Source: Paralichthys olivaceus (taxonomy: Eukaryota; Chordata; Actinopteri; Pleuronectiformes; Paralichthyidae). From it: DNA of 64,000 nucleotides. This document shows, piece by piece, positions 10,438 to 23,399 of this stretch (positions are counted from its first letter, which is position 1; every line of letters begins with the position of its first letter). The stretch covers positions 25,725,316 through 25,789,315 of the forward strand of contig NC_091098.1 in NCBI RefSeq assembly GCF_024713975.1. The letters run 5' to 3'. Both the position numbers and the translations under genes were made by a program. The notes under the pieces are model-generated. The model saw nothing but the letters and a program-made list of their open reading frames with translations. It ran no database searches and had not been told where the DNA came from.

Positions 10438-13400
10438 ATGCGAACAATGTCTGACGAGACTGAACAGAGAATGTGCGACGAGGACTTCGGCTCGGACGAG
10501 GAGGGCGAGGAGGCGGACGTGGAGTCGTACCTGGAGGACAACAGCAGCGAGCTCGTGGACCGACTCCGAGAACTGGAGGTGAGAAAACCACAGACATTAA
10601 AAGAGAAGCAAACTGAAGAGAAGATTTGATTCTGTAAAATATAAAACACCTTATTAATACGACTTCATGACTTTAATACTGAAATTATCTCCTGTAACTT
10701 AATTTCCTACTTAACAGCCTCCGTCCCCTTTAAACAGGCTTTGACATCTGAAATGAAAAATATAAAACATTTAACCCACTAAAAACTCTTATAATGGTCA
10801 ACATACATTTTTATGATTTAATATATCAAATGTTCCTTTTTTAGATCTTTGTTTATTAGGATTCATTTAGTTTTTTATGTTGGTGACTTTTTTATTATTT
10901 GATTTACGTGAGATTCATGATTTTGAAACTGTGATTATTTATCCAACGAAACACAGGAAGTTCTGTGTGTGAATCTAAAATCTTAAAATAGATTTTCTCC
11001 TTTCTTTGTTCTCTGTTTTCTCTCTGCAGCCCTGCAGATCTAAAACATTCAAAATAGAAAGTCACAAAAAAGAAGAGAAGACAACTCAGACTGATCCCCG
11101 TTTTAGAAACGTCTCTTCTGTCTGAAGAATCTGAAGCACGACATGAACTAATCTCTTTATCTGCCGTGTTTGTTTTTCACTTTTTTTTCCATCACAGGCC
11201 GAGAACTCTGCTCTGGTTTTGGCGAATGAGAGTCAGAGAGAAGCGTATGAGCGATGTTTGGACGAGGTGAGCGTCATGTTGTTCAATATATATATATAAA
11301 TAAATTCAGCACAGCTCCGTCAGTGTGTGAAACGCTCTCTCGTGTTTTCAGGTGGCCAACCACGTGGTCCAGGCTCTGCTCAATCAGAAGGTAACGTTGT
11401 GCGGAGTGTGTGTGTGTGTGTGTGTGTGGATTTCTTTACTGGGGAGTCACAGACTGAGCTGCGTCTGTTGTCTCACCGCCCCGTCTGTCCCTGAACAGGA
11501 TCTGAGGGAGGAGTGCATCAAGCTGAAGATGTTGGTGTTTGACCTGGAGAGACAGAACCGAGCGCTGTGTGAGCTTTTTCAGCAGAAACTGCCCAACCAC
11601 CCGGCCGCTCACTACCAGGTAACACACTTCCTGTGCGAGGGTTCAGGAATGAGTCAGCCTGAGGAGCCGTGTGTGTGTGTGTGTGTGTGTGTGATTTTTA
11701 ATCATTTCACTCTCGGTCTTTTCTGTCCCCGCAGTTGTCGGGACAATGTAGCTCCGTGTATAAAATGGCCTCTCGGTGTATTCAGTGTCATTACCTCGTG
11801 AATCTCCTGTTTCAGGTGCACGCGGGACCCCTCCCAGAATACAATGCACAGCTGCACAACGACTCCGCCAAACAGGTGGAGCCTGCACAGACTGAAGCAC
11901 AAGCCAAGGTGATCATCCCTCAGTGACTCCGTCCGTCTGTGACGTCACAACACGCTGACATTTCAACTGTTCTTTAAAACAAGACCTCTGCTGCTAATCT
12001 CCCCCCCGCACTCACTTCCTGTACGCATGCACTCAAAGGTCTCGATGAATTGCGCGTTGATAAAGATCGTTTTTCTCTCCGCAGGGAAATGGCTACCGCA
12101 CACAACATGCCTCCCCGGGCCCCCGTGGCCCCGCCGCCTCCATGGAGGCCCTGTCTCCCTTCTTCAAGAAGAAAGCACACATCCTGGAGGTCCTGCGCAA
12201 GATGGAGGAGACCGACCCTCTGAAGTTCCACCCGTCCACCGCGAGCTTGTCTTTCTGCGACTACAGCCAAGTGCTCATGTCCACGGAGGCGGTTCTGGCC
12301 ACCGCAGACCCTCTTCCCTTACAGTGCAAATCCCTCCACACGCACTGCCGCTGCTCCTGCTCTGACGCCGACGCACACCCGCATGTCAACGGTGACGGGG
12401 CGGTGAAGTGCGAGGGAGGGAACACCTGCTGTTTACACTGCAAGCGGAGCCCCGACGCTCCTCCGAAGCCATGCAACCACGTCTGTAGTCCTTCAAAACC
12501 CAACTCCGCCACCCAGAGCCATGCAGTTCCTGCGGCTACTACGAGCGAATGTTACAGTAAGTCTGTTCCCCCGTCCAAACAAAGCACCAAGAATGAAGCC
12601 CACCAGCAACCAGCAGGCGCCTCCGCCCACCCGTCGGCCCCAGAGGCAGCGGATCAGAGTCTGGAGGTGATGGGGGCGGAGCAGGAGGATAATTCAGCGG
12701 AGAGTCGTCTCAACGCCTCAGAGGAGCTCACCGGTTTCTGTCCCTCGACCCACCTGCAAACGTCTGTGAAGGAAATCTCCCACTGTGACATGGAAATGAG
12801 TGACGGCGTTCTGAATGGTCTGGCGCTTTCCTCCATCAACAACAACACGAATGACCCCTCCTCCTTCGCAGAGAAAGACGGCGTGGATCCGGAGGCCTCC
12901 TCTGTGAGAGCCGGTGCCTCCGTCAGCCCCAGCCCCTCCTGCCTCAGCGACGTCAAAGCCGCCGCCATCAACTCCCCGTCCAAACTGCTCAAGTTTTTAA
13001 AGATTCCCTCGATCGGGGAGAAGTCTCAGGCTTCAACCGCTGCCGTCCGTCTGAGCCCCCAGCTCACCCGCAACTCCAGGATCCCCTGTCGCACCAACAA
13101 CTACGAGGTGTACCACTCCCCTGTTCCCACGCGCCGAGCCACCACCACAGAGAGGTGCAGGCAGCCCCCTCCGCCTCCGTGCAGGTCTGAGTCCTACCCC
13201 GCCACACACTCGGCACCCACCTCCCCTCCGCAGCCTGAAGACGTCTGCTCCTCGCCCGCTAAGGAAATAAGCTACAGCAGCCTGTCTGCACCTAAAGCCA
13301 GCGCTAACTCAAAGATGAGCACACCTTCCTCCGCCTCCTCTTCCTCACCCAAAGTCTCCCAGAGGGTCCCTCATTATGAAAATGTCTGTGATTTGTCTAC

Positions 13401-16400
13401 CAACGCCAGGGAGGAGGAACCAACCCAGGGCCTCGAGAAAAGAACCACTCTTCCATCGCAAACGAAGGCGAACGGCGGCGAGAGGAAGCTCGTGAAATCG
13501 CTCCCAGAGAGCGCAATGAATCCCCCCCCTCAGCGAAAGCAGTCTTCCTCCTCCACGTCGGAGTCCACGTCGGACGATGAAGAGGATTCAGACAGCCCGG
13601 TGTGGGTGAACCATCACAGCCTGCCCAACTCATCGGCCCTCAGTAAAGCTCAGGGCAGAGCCAACTACTCACGAGCCAGAGAGAAACCGCAGCCTGACAT
13701 CAGGGAGGTCCCTGTGCCGAGCTCGGAGGTCGCTCAGCAGCCGCCTCCTCCTCCGGCCAGGAGGAGCGACTCCTCTTCTATCCCCAAGAGGCCCGCGGCC
13801 GGGGCGGCGAGATCCCAGGCCGACTCCAGTCACCATGCTTTCAAAGACAGGCTGGCTGCCCTGGGGAAGCTGAGGAGCTCTGAGGATCTACAGGTCGGCC
13901 TCCGTCCGGTCGACACAGCGGGCGACGCTTCCTACGGCGAGGAGCGGAGTAAGACGGGGGAGAGGCCGGTGGAGCAACTCAAAGAGGAGCAGAGACATTC
14001 GAAGTACACAGACTCTCTGGATAGTAAACCTAAAGCTGGAGGCGTCGGTTTGAAGTATCCGGGGTCGTCTCAGCTCTACGACCAGGCCGTTAAACCTCAG
14101 CCTCCTGCTCCGGCTGTGGTTAAACCAGAGCTGTGTGTGATGAAGACCGAAGGACCCAAGAGCAGAATCGGTCTGCCGTCCCCCAACGCAGACGCTCCGC
14201 AGGTTCTACGCAACAACATCAAGTGTCCCGGCTCCTTGAATCTGGGGTATAACGTTAAACCTGGTCCTCACAGTAACAGCAGCCCCAACAAAATCCCCCC
14301 GAAGTCGCCGTCCAAACCTTGCCAGGGCCCGTCTGTCCACCGAGGGGGGAAGCCCCCAGAGGCCCCACGCTACTCGTCCAAATCAGAAGAGAGGACCAAG
14401 ATCAGCGGGAAAGGGAAAAAGAATCCCATGTATGGGGACAGCCTCCCGCCGCCTCCTCCCAGACCCCCGACCTCGGAGGGGGAGAAGCCCTCGCAGCCGG
14501 TGCCCTGCCCGCAGTCGGCCATCGAGCAGAAGGTGATGAAGGGCATCGAGGAGAACGTGCTGAAGCTTCAGGAGCAGGACAGAGGAGGGCAGAGCACCGA
14601 GGTCAAGCAGAAGGCCTCCAACGGCATCGCCAGCTGGTTCGGCCTGAAGAAGAGCAAACTGCCCGCGCTGAGCCGAAAGGCCGACGCCACCAAAGCGAAG
14701 GACGAGAAGAAGGAGTGGAAGATAAACATCCCGTCGGTCGGCAGGGACTCTGTGAAAATGGCCACCAGGTGTAAAGAGGGCGTGGAGGGTCTGAACATCT
14801 CCACCCTGATGGAGAAGGCGGAGGGGCTGCGTCGGGCCCTGGAGGAGGAGAGGGCGTACGTGGAGAGGTCGGGCCGGGGTCACTCCTGCGAGGTGGTGAT
14901 GGACCCGGCTCAGGGACAGCTGGCGGTCATGTACAGGGGAGCGCGCTCGGACAACTTCATGCAGCAGCTGCTGAACAGGTGAGAACACGACCGGCGGATT
15001 CTAAAATTAACCAAACAACAACGAGGAGATTTGAAGGAGACGTTTGACTTCATTATCGTGTCTAGTTAGTCGAATGTAAATCTTATTGAGACTCATCCGG
15101 AACTGAAAAAGAACATTTCGTCTGTGTCATCAGTTTATTTTGGTCTGAACTCGACTCATCTCACAGTTTTCGAAGCTCAGAGTTTTTTGTTAAAGTTCCT
15201 TCTGACCCTGTTTGAGCCTCTTTACCTTCGCTCCAGTTTATATTCACCAAAAACAAAGTGGAGGAATTTAGTTCGTCTTGATTTAACGTTGAGAGATTTG
15301 GATTTGGTTTCGCGCAGATGTTCATGAAATAAAATCGTCTGTAAAGTGCTTCTGTCTGCGACCAGGAGACGTTTGTGCAGATCTGGATAAGGATTTGAAT
15401 TTGAATTTTTATTTAGCACTGCACAGTAACAGAAACAAAATAAGAATAATCAAGACGACACGATACTCGTCTCTGTGTCTCCACCTCTGGCGGATGTCGT
15501 GTTTGTTTGTTAAGTAGCAGGATTATGCAAAAGCCTCTCCACTGATTCCATGAAATTTTGCTGGAGGTGGGACTCGACTGATCAGGATCAGGGGGCGGAT
15601 TCGGGGAATTTAGTGAAATAGGATGTTTTTTTTTTCAACATCTTAAATTTCCTGAGAAAATGTGGTTTCCTCATCTTTCCACCAGGTTTCAGGAGAAACT
15701 GAGTCACTGTTGCATCATCCTGCTAAAAAAATCAAACTGCAGTGAAAACACAATAATAATACACAACAATCCTGATGCCGCTGGGACGAGGGAGGAAGAT
15801 TCTGAGGTTTTAACTGAACGTTTGTGTTTCACGCCGACAGGGTGGACGGGAAGGAGGTGATCAGCGTGCCCCAGCGCCGGCTCTCGTTCGACTGCAAGAC
15901 CTCGAAACCGGTGTTTGCTCAGCACAGCGACGTCATCAGTCACACGACCAGTCGAGACGACACGGAGAAGGTACGTCCGATCACGTCTCTGTAGACTCAC
16001 ACCGACAGTGTCTCAAGGTGAGACGCAACAAAACAAAAGAGGTGGACGTGAGGAGCAGACTCTCACTCGCTGTCGTTCTTTCGTGCAGGGATCAGAAAGA
16101 ATCGGCAAAATCACGTCAGATGAAAACCTTGCAGATTCAGTTCACTCCCAACACTTCGCAGGTAAGAGTCACAGACGCCACGTTTTTTTTTTACAGTAGT
16201 TTCTTTAACATAATTTCCATTCTGAGGGGGAATTAATTGGCTCACACTTTTATTAGCATATCAGAGGGTCAACAAACAAGAGCATCGATTCTGAGCATCG
16301 AGGAAAATCGATTCTGATGCTGCAGAAAAAGATCAAATGAACAATGGAGCCTTTTTAAAGTTTAAATGATGTGAGCGTTTCACTGATTCATTCCTTTAAC

Positions 16401-17679
16401 CTCTCTCTTCTTTCTCTCCTCTGCAGGTTCCGGTGCTTCCACGTACACGCTGGACAGCGGCATCGGCACGTTCCCCCTGCCCGACTGCAGCAGCGGTGCG
16501 GCAGGACGGGGCCTGTCCAAGGCGAGGGCCGGGGCCGAGCACCACTCCTCGGGCTCCCCGGGGAGGGCCGGGCGACGAGCTCGCACCCTGGACCGAGAGC
16601 TGCCGTCGCAGGACGAGTGTTACACGCCGCACAAGCAGCTGATTCCCACCATCCAGTACGGCTCCGTGCTGGAGGGACGGAGCTCGGCCGGCGTCGTCCG
16701 TGAAGGTGCCGACAAACTGTCCCACTTAACAAACACACACACACACACACACACACGACCGACGCATTCGTAGAAAATCTCTGTGGGTAAGAGACGTAAA
16801 GTTTTTCTTTTCATCTCCAGACAAAGACGCTCACGCAGCGAACATGTTTTCTCCTCGCTCCAAAACCTGGACTTTCCCGAACCTCAAGACTCCGGCAGGA
16901 CCCGCGGACGTGTACCTGGCGGTGGAGGAGGAGGAGGAGGAGGCGGTGACGTTCGGATCACAGTTCAGAGGGGTAGGTCGTGTTCAAGTGAAACAAATAT
17001 GTGTTGTGTTTACTTTCTCTCACAATCTTCGTTCATTCTTGATATTTAGCTGCTATTTACTGTAAATGACTCCGATATTCAATTTGATTCTCTAAATTCA
17101 TTATGATTTGTTTGTCGACGCTTCATAAAAACCTCAGAGAAGAGATGAAGTGAGTCACTGACTGACTGAAACTAAAGTAAAAATAAGATGGAGCTTTATT
17201 TATCTTCCGCAGAGAAAAGTCTCTTTGCAGTGAAGTCGAGATACATTTTTAAATCTGCTCTGGCGTCTTACATAAAACCACAGAACCATATTCTCCCTTT
17301 ACAAATTATTAATCAGCTGAATATTAAAGATTCACACTCGGGCGAGTTCTGTAACCCACTTGACGATGTTGCGTAAGATGAGACACACGTGACCTAAAAC
17401 TGTCGTTTTCCTCTCCAGAGCGTGAAGGCCGGCGGCCCCTCCTCCAGCCGGGTGGTCGACCCCTGCAGCCTCCCCGTCCCTGCCCAGTCGGGGATGAGCC
17501 GCAGGGGAAAGACTCGCACTCCCAGCGTCCCCGAGATGAGCCGGGACGCCGGGCTGGAGCTGCTCAGGGAGAGGCCGGAGGAAGCCCTCTCTCCGAGCCG
17601 CCCTCAGGTCCTGGAGACGCCCGAGTCTCTGAGCGATTCTCTTTACGACAGCCTGTCGTCCTGCGGCAGCCAAGGATGA
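10438..17679 (+). CDS. nckap5l: Nck-associated protein 5-like (Cep169-type centrosomal/microtubule plus-end protein)
   Basis: Eleven coding exons join in frame: 10438-10578, 11198-11266, 11352-11390, 11499-11618, 11816-11908, 12085-14978, 15841-15970, 16089-16161, 16427-16705, 16821-16972, 17419-17679, giving 1416 aa (human about 1330). The N-terminus is a predicted coiled coil (LVDRLRELEAENSALVLANE, VANHVVQALLNQKDLREE). The giant exon holds a disordered Ser/Pro-rich middle with proline-rich SH3-type ligands (PPPPPARR near 13740, PPPPPPRPP near 14445), an EB-binding SxIP motif (SRIP, 13075-13086) and the family block SAIEQKVMKGIEENVLKLQ (14515-14571). The C-terminal SLYDSLSSCGSQG matches the family end. 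Human NCKAP5L/Cep169 tracks microtubule plus ends and binds CDK5RAP2 at the centrosome; that role is inferred here. The start is the ATG at the exon edge; a second ATG three codons on (10447) is equally possible. Exon 5 might begin at 11735. A run of six Glu codons lies near 16924-16941. Confidence 0.93.
14979..15840 (+). other. nckap5l: nckap5l intron after the giant exon
   Basis: An 862-bp intron with GTGAGAAC donor and ACGCCGACAG acceptor, splitting the codon before VDGKEV. It contains an RTE-like repeat copy near 15525-15665. Confidence 0.85.
15525..15665 (-). repeat. RTE-like LINE 3' tail copy (reverse orientation)
   Basis: The words TATGCAAAAGCCTCTCCACTGATTCCATGAAATTT (split: GATTCCATGAAATTT, GATCAGGATCAGGGGGCGGA) and CAACATCTTAAATTTCCTGAGAA follow the order of the reverse-oriented family seen at 43765 and 5272. 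Confidence 0.55.
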
Positions 17680-18675
17680 TCCCCGGAGACGACCGTGGGA
17701 GACAGATACTCCGAAGACGACGGCGCCGCTCCGAACGCGTCTCCTGGTCGCTGGCTGTGCTGCGATGCTGCCGACCCGCCGCCGCCGCCGCCGCCTTCGA
17801 GGAAAAGAACCGCGCCCCGTTGATGTCCGCAAAGAATAATCAGGTGACGTCTCATCAGCTTTTCCATCCCACTGGAAAGATGGATCGATAGACTTCTCCT
17901 CAGGATTTCAAATAAACGTGAAGCCAAAAGTCGCCCAAGTATAATCGATTGTTCACTTTTTCCACAATCAGACTCGGTTGTGGACGCTTCTCTTTAACTA
18001 ATGTACAGGACTACAAGACGCATGGCCACGCTCATGATTAGCACAACACGCCGTCGCTCCCGGTAACCGTTCGGCAACCTCTTCAGTCTTTTGTTTTCTC
18101 ATCCCGGTCATCGAGGAAGCGGTGAAGCCGACGAACTGTGTCAACACGTCCGCTCTGTTCTCGACATCGTTCCATCACATCAAGTACTGGAAAAAAAAAC
18201 TTAAAAAAAAAAAAAAAAAAAAACTAAAAACACAAGGAGCTCTGATAAAAACTGAATGTTCATGTCTGTGATTCTCTATCGCTCAACTCACAACTTTAAA
18301 TGTACAAACGATTTATTGATCATGTTGATATTGTTTTTGTGGCCGAGGACGGTCGTCAGAATATGTCTGTTTGAAATCATGCTACATTTAAAGGTAATAT
18401 ATACCAGCAATAATTACATAGAAAAGAGAAATGGCTACACTATTCGATGAATATGTATTTCTATTATTTATTTATTTTAAATGTTCATCATCTGCAGTCG
18501 TCTTTTATTTTGTAATCTCTCTCTCTGTGACACTTGCCGTCTCCTCGCTTCGTAGATTTATGTTCATACCTTGTATTTCAACATCTGTTGCTGTTTGTTC
18601 CGTAGCCACTAGAGGTCCTCTGTACCTACTGCCGTTTTTCAACTTTCTAATTAAAATGTTTTGATTTACGTCTTT
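17680..18675 (+). other. nckap5l: nckap5l 3' UTR
   Basis: It begins right after the stop at 17677-17679. A (CCG)n stretch lies at about 17777-17796. An AATAAA at 17911-17916 offers a short form, and ATTAAA at 18650-18655 fits a long form ending near 18675. An A-rich run lies at 18204-18223. Confidence 0.6.
17911..17916 (+). terminator. Proximal poly(A) signal of nckap5l
   Basis: Canonical AATAAA, 232 bp after the stop codon. Use of it is not proven. Confidence 0.4.
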
Positions 18676-18719
18676 GTCGTTTTTTTTTTACCTCTAACGA
18701 GGAGGTCGTGTTTGTCAGC

Positions 18720-18850
18720 AGCTTTACACACAAACCTCTGGAGCAGATTCTAACTGGGGGGGGGCGGGGATCGAACCACCGACTTGTTGCTCTCCACTCT
18801 CTCTGGATACTTTCACTCCACTTCATTTGACAGATGTAGTTACTCACAGT
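18720..18850 (-). repeat. Probable tRNA-derived SINE fragment
   Basis: On the minus strand GTCGGTGGTTCGATCCCCGC resembles a pol III B box (GGTTCGATCC). It is preceded by GTGGAGAGCAACAA, wording I recognise from common fish repeats. No intact A box or tRNA cloverleaf is present. Confidence 0.4.
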
Positions 18851-19214
18851 TACACATTGACAATGAAAGGGAACCGTCACAATAACATAAAAATATAAGG
18901 ATGATAATCTTTCACTTTTAAAGCTCCAAGTAAATTTAGCTCCTAATAAATTAAAATAAAATTTTTACGGCTGCTGCTCGTGATTGTTTCCATCATCAGT
19001 TAACTCAGTCTCTGTTTTCTCTTGGTTAGAAACATACAGGACAAAGAAAATGAGTTAATCTGAATATCTGTGACATTTACTGACAGATAATTGAGTTTTC
19101 TCACAGTTAATTAATTCCCTGATGGCGACTGAGTATTTTTAAAGATATCACTTGTACTAAATGATTTGACATCTTCCTTCACCGAGTCATAAAGAAGCAG
19201 GGACGCCTTCTCTT

Positions 19215-20161
19215 TCTTTACATACGTTCAACACATTTATTAGAGCAAATGTATCAAAGTATTAGTTTCAATTTTACATCAATAAAATAAATTCTTCACA
19301 GTATACACTTCCCCAAAAACAAATTTACCGATGCCAAACTGTAAGATTAGTGTCATTTGGCAAACTAACTTCTGGACAACAGATATTTGGAGAAATTTAC
19401 AGGGGGAGCGGTTTAGAACAAGTCGCCTGTCTTTGCTTAAAATAAAAATTTTTCAACAGATGGCATCGGCTCGTCCTCCTCCAGCAGCCGGGAAACAAAG
19501 ACCACGCTGCAGGCGAGAGAGTAAATCAGTCCGAGGGTCTGTCGTGTTGACGTTATCAGGCTTCGCTCTTTCTCGAAACGTTTTTCACAAAACTCAATTA
19601 ATGAGGGGGAAAAAAAACAAAAAACAATAGAGCAGGAACTCTGAGAAACGGGATCTGTTGTCTGAATCGTGGGACACTTTATCTCGTGACACGTCACTAG
19701 AGAAGCCTGAGGGAAACTATAAATAAGCAAATCAACGAGAAAACAAAAATACATAAGATGGAATTAAACAACGATCACTTTTAGAAGCTCACGAGCCACT
19801 AACAGGAGCCTATCGTTAACTTATGGCACTAAAGAACAGTAATATAAAAATCCTCAATGAGCACTGCCTTCATAGAGCAACGACTCCCTCTACAGGCCAA
19901 GCAAGATCACTGCAGCTTTAGTCTACTCTCCGTTTACAGCCAAAATGGAATTAGCATTAGTGCGCCACAAACTTACATTCAACCCTTCTTGTAAGTTTTC
20001 AAAATAAATCGAAGAAATCTCAATAACATAAGACCACAGAGGAGTTAATTCAAGAAATGAAGACAGAAAGAAAGAAAGTGAAAAGCACCAAGTGCGCCGC
20101 AAATTGTGCCTTTACTGATTTTTTTTTTTCATACTGTAAATTCCAGCTTCTCACACGTTGT
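19215..20161 (-). other. tmbim6: tmbim6 3' UTR
   Basis: Minus-strand sequence after the stop codon at 20162-20164. A poly(A) signal AATAAA (plus strand TTTATT) at 19236-19241 fits an end near 19215. It leaves about 0.5 kb between the convergent tails of nckap5l and tmbim6; 18851-19214 shows nothing recognisable. Confidence 0.5.
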
Positions 20162-22626
20162 TTACTTCTTTTCCTTCTTCTTGTCCTGGAGGAAAAACAC
20201 AGAATAAAAAAAACATTTGTCACAGAAAGTTAAAGATCTTATTCTCACATTACTCTGATTTAGTTCTAGAAAACTTTTAAATATCATATAACACCTCTGC
20301 TGCTTCAAGAGTATTGTTCACATACAACGACGGTTCGATCTTTTATTCTTTTAAGTATAAACCAGCGATGTGTAGCAGCAGCGACTGAGTATTCAACATA
20401 CGTGAGAGCCTGAACCACGCGTTTATTTTATTCTGAATTTACTGATAAAAAGAAAAACATGGGGAAGGAGCTGATTTACTCTTCACGTTTAAAAATGTAC
20501 CTTATCGTTCAAAGCGAGGATGACCATAAGTTTCCTGAAGATGGTGATGAAATCCAGGAACAGATCCACACTGTGCCTGGAAAGAAAAGATAGGAAGTCT
20601 GTTTCAGAATCAGATTGTAACTGGAATCATTCAGTGTCTATTAAACAGAGATCTAGATCTAAGAGCTGCGACTCCAGTGTTTAGCGTTAAGTATCTAGAC
20701 TGGGGCTACCCACTAGTTTTTCATTTGTCTCGCCACAGTTTCATAATGAACCAAACATTTTACCACTTCTCAAATCAGAGGACAAGTCTAACTTTGTGAG
20801 TGCAGCGTTATTTCCTGCATGTTGAGCTGCCGCTGTGGTTCATAATGTTTTTACGTCCTCGCAGACAAACAGCTGCAGGTGTGGCATCGATAACTTTCAC
20901 TCTTAAATCTGTGCACCTGTAACTTGGATTCTGTTTTGTTGATAAAATGTAAATCCTCACCAGACGTAGTCCTTGTCTCCGTTCTCTGCTTTCTCGATGA
21001 TGAGCTGAGTGTCAAACAGGACGAAGCCGCACATGATGAGCAGCCCCAGGTACATGTGAGCCTGTCACAGAGCAAAACACAAATGAGTGACACGTCCACC
21101 GTGACACACGACCTGTCAAAGCTTCAGCGAGACGATGGAACAACCTTGAACAGCATCACAGATCCAAAGAACATGTTCATCATGGACATCAGGAACAGGA
21201 TGGAGAGACCAGACATCAGGGTGCCTGACGGGAAAGACCAGTTCATACAAACACATAAAGAAGAGAGGAAATCCAACAAAAGGGCTCGGCTACACAAACG
21301 AGATATGTATCGCTAATATAAAATATAATTTCTCCGATGAAAAAAAAAAGTGTAAAGTTGGAAAATAAAACATAAAAAGTTTGAGGTCACAACATTGACA
21401 AGGTGATTTACCTCCGAGGAACAGGTAGCTCCTGCGCTTGGCGTAGAGGGCGCTGAGGGTGAAGCAGACGAAGATCACAGAGGTCCCGAGGAAAGCCGTC
21501 ACAATGATGCTGAGGAGAAACAAACACATATCATGAACACGTGTACACGACCTCAACACGTCACACGTGCGCTGAGTAACTTCACAAACCTCGGGTTGAT
21601 GGCGATGACAAAGTCCAGTGTGGGGCCGAGACCGACACCTGGAGACAAAGGAAGACAAACACTGCTGTAAGACCGATTCATCGTTTGTGAACGGGGGGGA
21701 ATCTCAACGACCTTTACATCTTTATACTTTTGATATTTGTACATTTGTATCTTTCTCTTTTTGTAAAGTTTTCTCTAAATCCCAGGGGTTGCCATGGTAA
21801 TATCATTGTGTTGTTGTCTGTAGCAGCATAAGGACAATAAAGAATCTTGGGGTTAAGCAAAGTGAAATAATTTAACTGATTAATCAATAATCAAAATTCT
21901 GTCGATCAATTAAGTGAATAGTTGCTCCACCCACAGCGTCATCGGTTTACCTGTGAGGAAGGCGAATCCTGCGAGGATGGCCAGTCTCTTCTTCTCCGTC
22001 TCAGAGTTGTGTGGTGTCATGGCCAACCAGAACATCATCCCCAGGGAGCCGAGCACCGACAGCATGCCGCCCTGACAACAAGCACACACACACACGGTGA
22101 ACATGAGAGCAGCAACACCGAGGCTGCACAATGAATCGACACATGTTTCAAAGATCCTGTCACAACTGTTCTTTAATTAAAAAATGCAAAGCATCAGGAT
22201 CAAGATATTAAAACTGAAATGTCCTGCAGGATGAATCCACAAGGACTGGGTTTACTGTGAGCAGTGGAGCTAATCATTTCAGTGAAACAAGCTAGTAAAA
22301 CTAGTACTGATGATAAGGAACAACCTGTTGCAGTACACGCTGTATCTTGTTACCTGAAAGAGGCGTGTGACGACGTGGACGTAGGAGCCAGCGGCGGCAA
22401 CAAACATACAAACTGCCAAACTGGAGTACACATTCTTCAAGTGCACCTGAGTGGAGTGAGATCTGCAGAAAGAGATAACAACGAACTGAGCATGAGACAC
22501 TGAAACTCCAAAGCAGATCTAGTACACACAGGAAATACATCGTATAACAGTCGACTGCGTGCTTACGTACATCTGGGAGAACTTGAAGAGGGAGTCAAAG
22601 TTGATGTTGCGGTCAAACACGTTCAT
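20162..22626 (-). CDS. tmbim6: Transmembrane BAX inhibitor motif protein 6 (Bax inhibitor-1)
   Basis: Nine coding exons on the minus strand: 22571-22626, 22354-22462, 21951-22071, 21590-21638, 21412-21509, 21145-21224, 20961-21061, 20501-20576, 20162-20185. They total 714 bp with clean phases and encode 237 aa, the same length as human BI-1. The start [18 protein letters not shown] and the basic tail DKKKEKK are diagnostic. Hydrophobic membrane segments follow one another from exon 2 onward ([73 protein letters not shown]). C-terminal acidic residues in [15 protein letters not shown] and VDLFLDF correspond to the region of the family's pH-sensing aspartates. BI-1 is an ER membrane calcium leak/antiporter that dampens apoptosis and IRE1 signalling (known for the family). 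It converges on nckap5l. The donor of the first coding exon is GTACGTAAG, and a noncoding exon lies at about 23915. Confidence 0.96.
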
Positions 22627-22644
22627 GATGGCACCAGGAGGATC
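22627..22644 (-). other. tmbim6: tmbim6 5' UTR part of the first coding exon
   Basis: The 18 bp between the acceptor TCTGCAG and the start ATG. The preceding intron runs to about 23914. Confidence 0.75.
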
Positions 22645-23399
22645 TGCAGAGAGTTTTTATTCACTTCATGTTGTTTCTGATACAAAACCCAGCATCAGTT
22701 CTCCCATGTGACACAGTTACACATTCAACTACTAAACAATGACTGGTCACATGACGTCGTAGATCATCGACTAATCTGAATGTTTACAGATCAGGACAAC
22801 AGAGTCTGGATGCACTTTATATTCATTCGTCACAGAAGCTGTGTAAAGTAAAACACTTGTGATGGAGTAAAGAATAGAGAAATCTGGTTCAAACAGAGAT
22901 GAGTATTTCACACATGACGGAATGAAATTGCACAAATTGAATAAATAGATGAAATGAAAGCAGACGTGAGAATCGTGACACACATTGGATGAAACTGAAA
23001 GTACTGATAAAAGATGAATAGAACAGTTTTGTATATTGTGACGTACTTCAACACATTGTACTCATAAACTAATATTACTGTACTTTTACACGGGTCCTCA
23101 TCAATTAATGAAGATTCACTTTACAGTTCCTCACAGCAAACACATCCAGATAACTAGTTAACTTATTAACGCTGTGGTTTCCTGTGTAAAACTGATTTAA
23201 AGTAAAAGAATAGTGATATTATAATAAAGTCATATGGTGCAAACAGACATTTGGATGATGCTGACACAAACTGACAGTAGATGAATGTAACAGTAGAACT
23301 CGTGTTCGTGTACTTTTGCTAAGTAAAGCGAGAGTTTATCTACATTTCCTTATTTTGACTTGTCACTTCCTCTGTGAACTTCACTTCACTGACTTCACA

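Noticed and set aside
10071..10649. 192-codon minus ORF over the first nckap5l coding exon
   Set aside because: Antisense shadow with Ser-rich low complexity; the plus-strand exon has conserved sequence and splice sites.
14383..14988. 201-codon minus ORF opposite nckap5l
   Set aside because: A shadow of the GC-rich coding exon; no motif or splice support.
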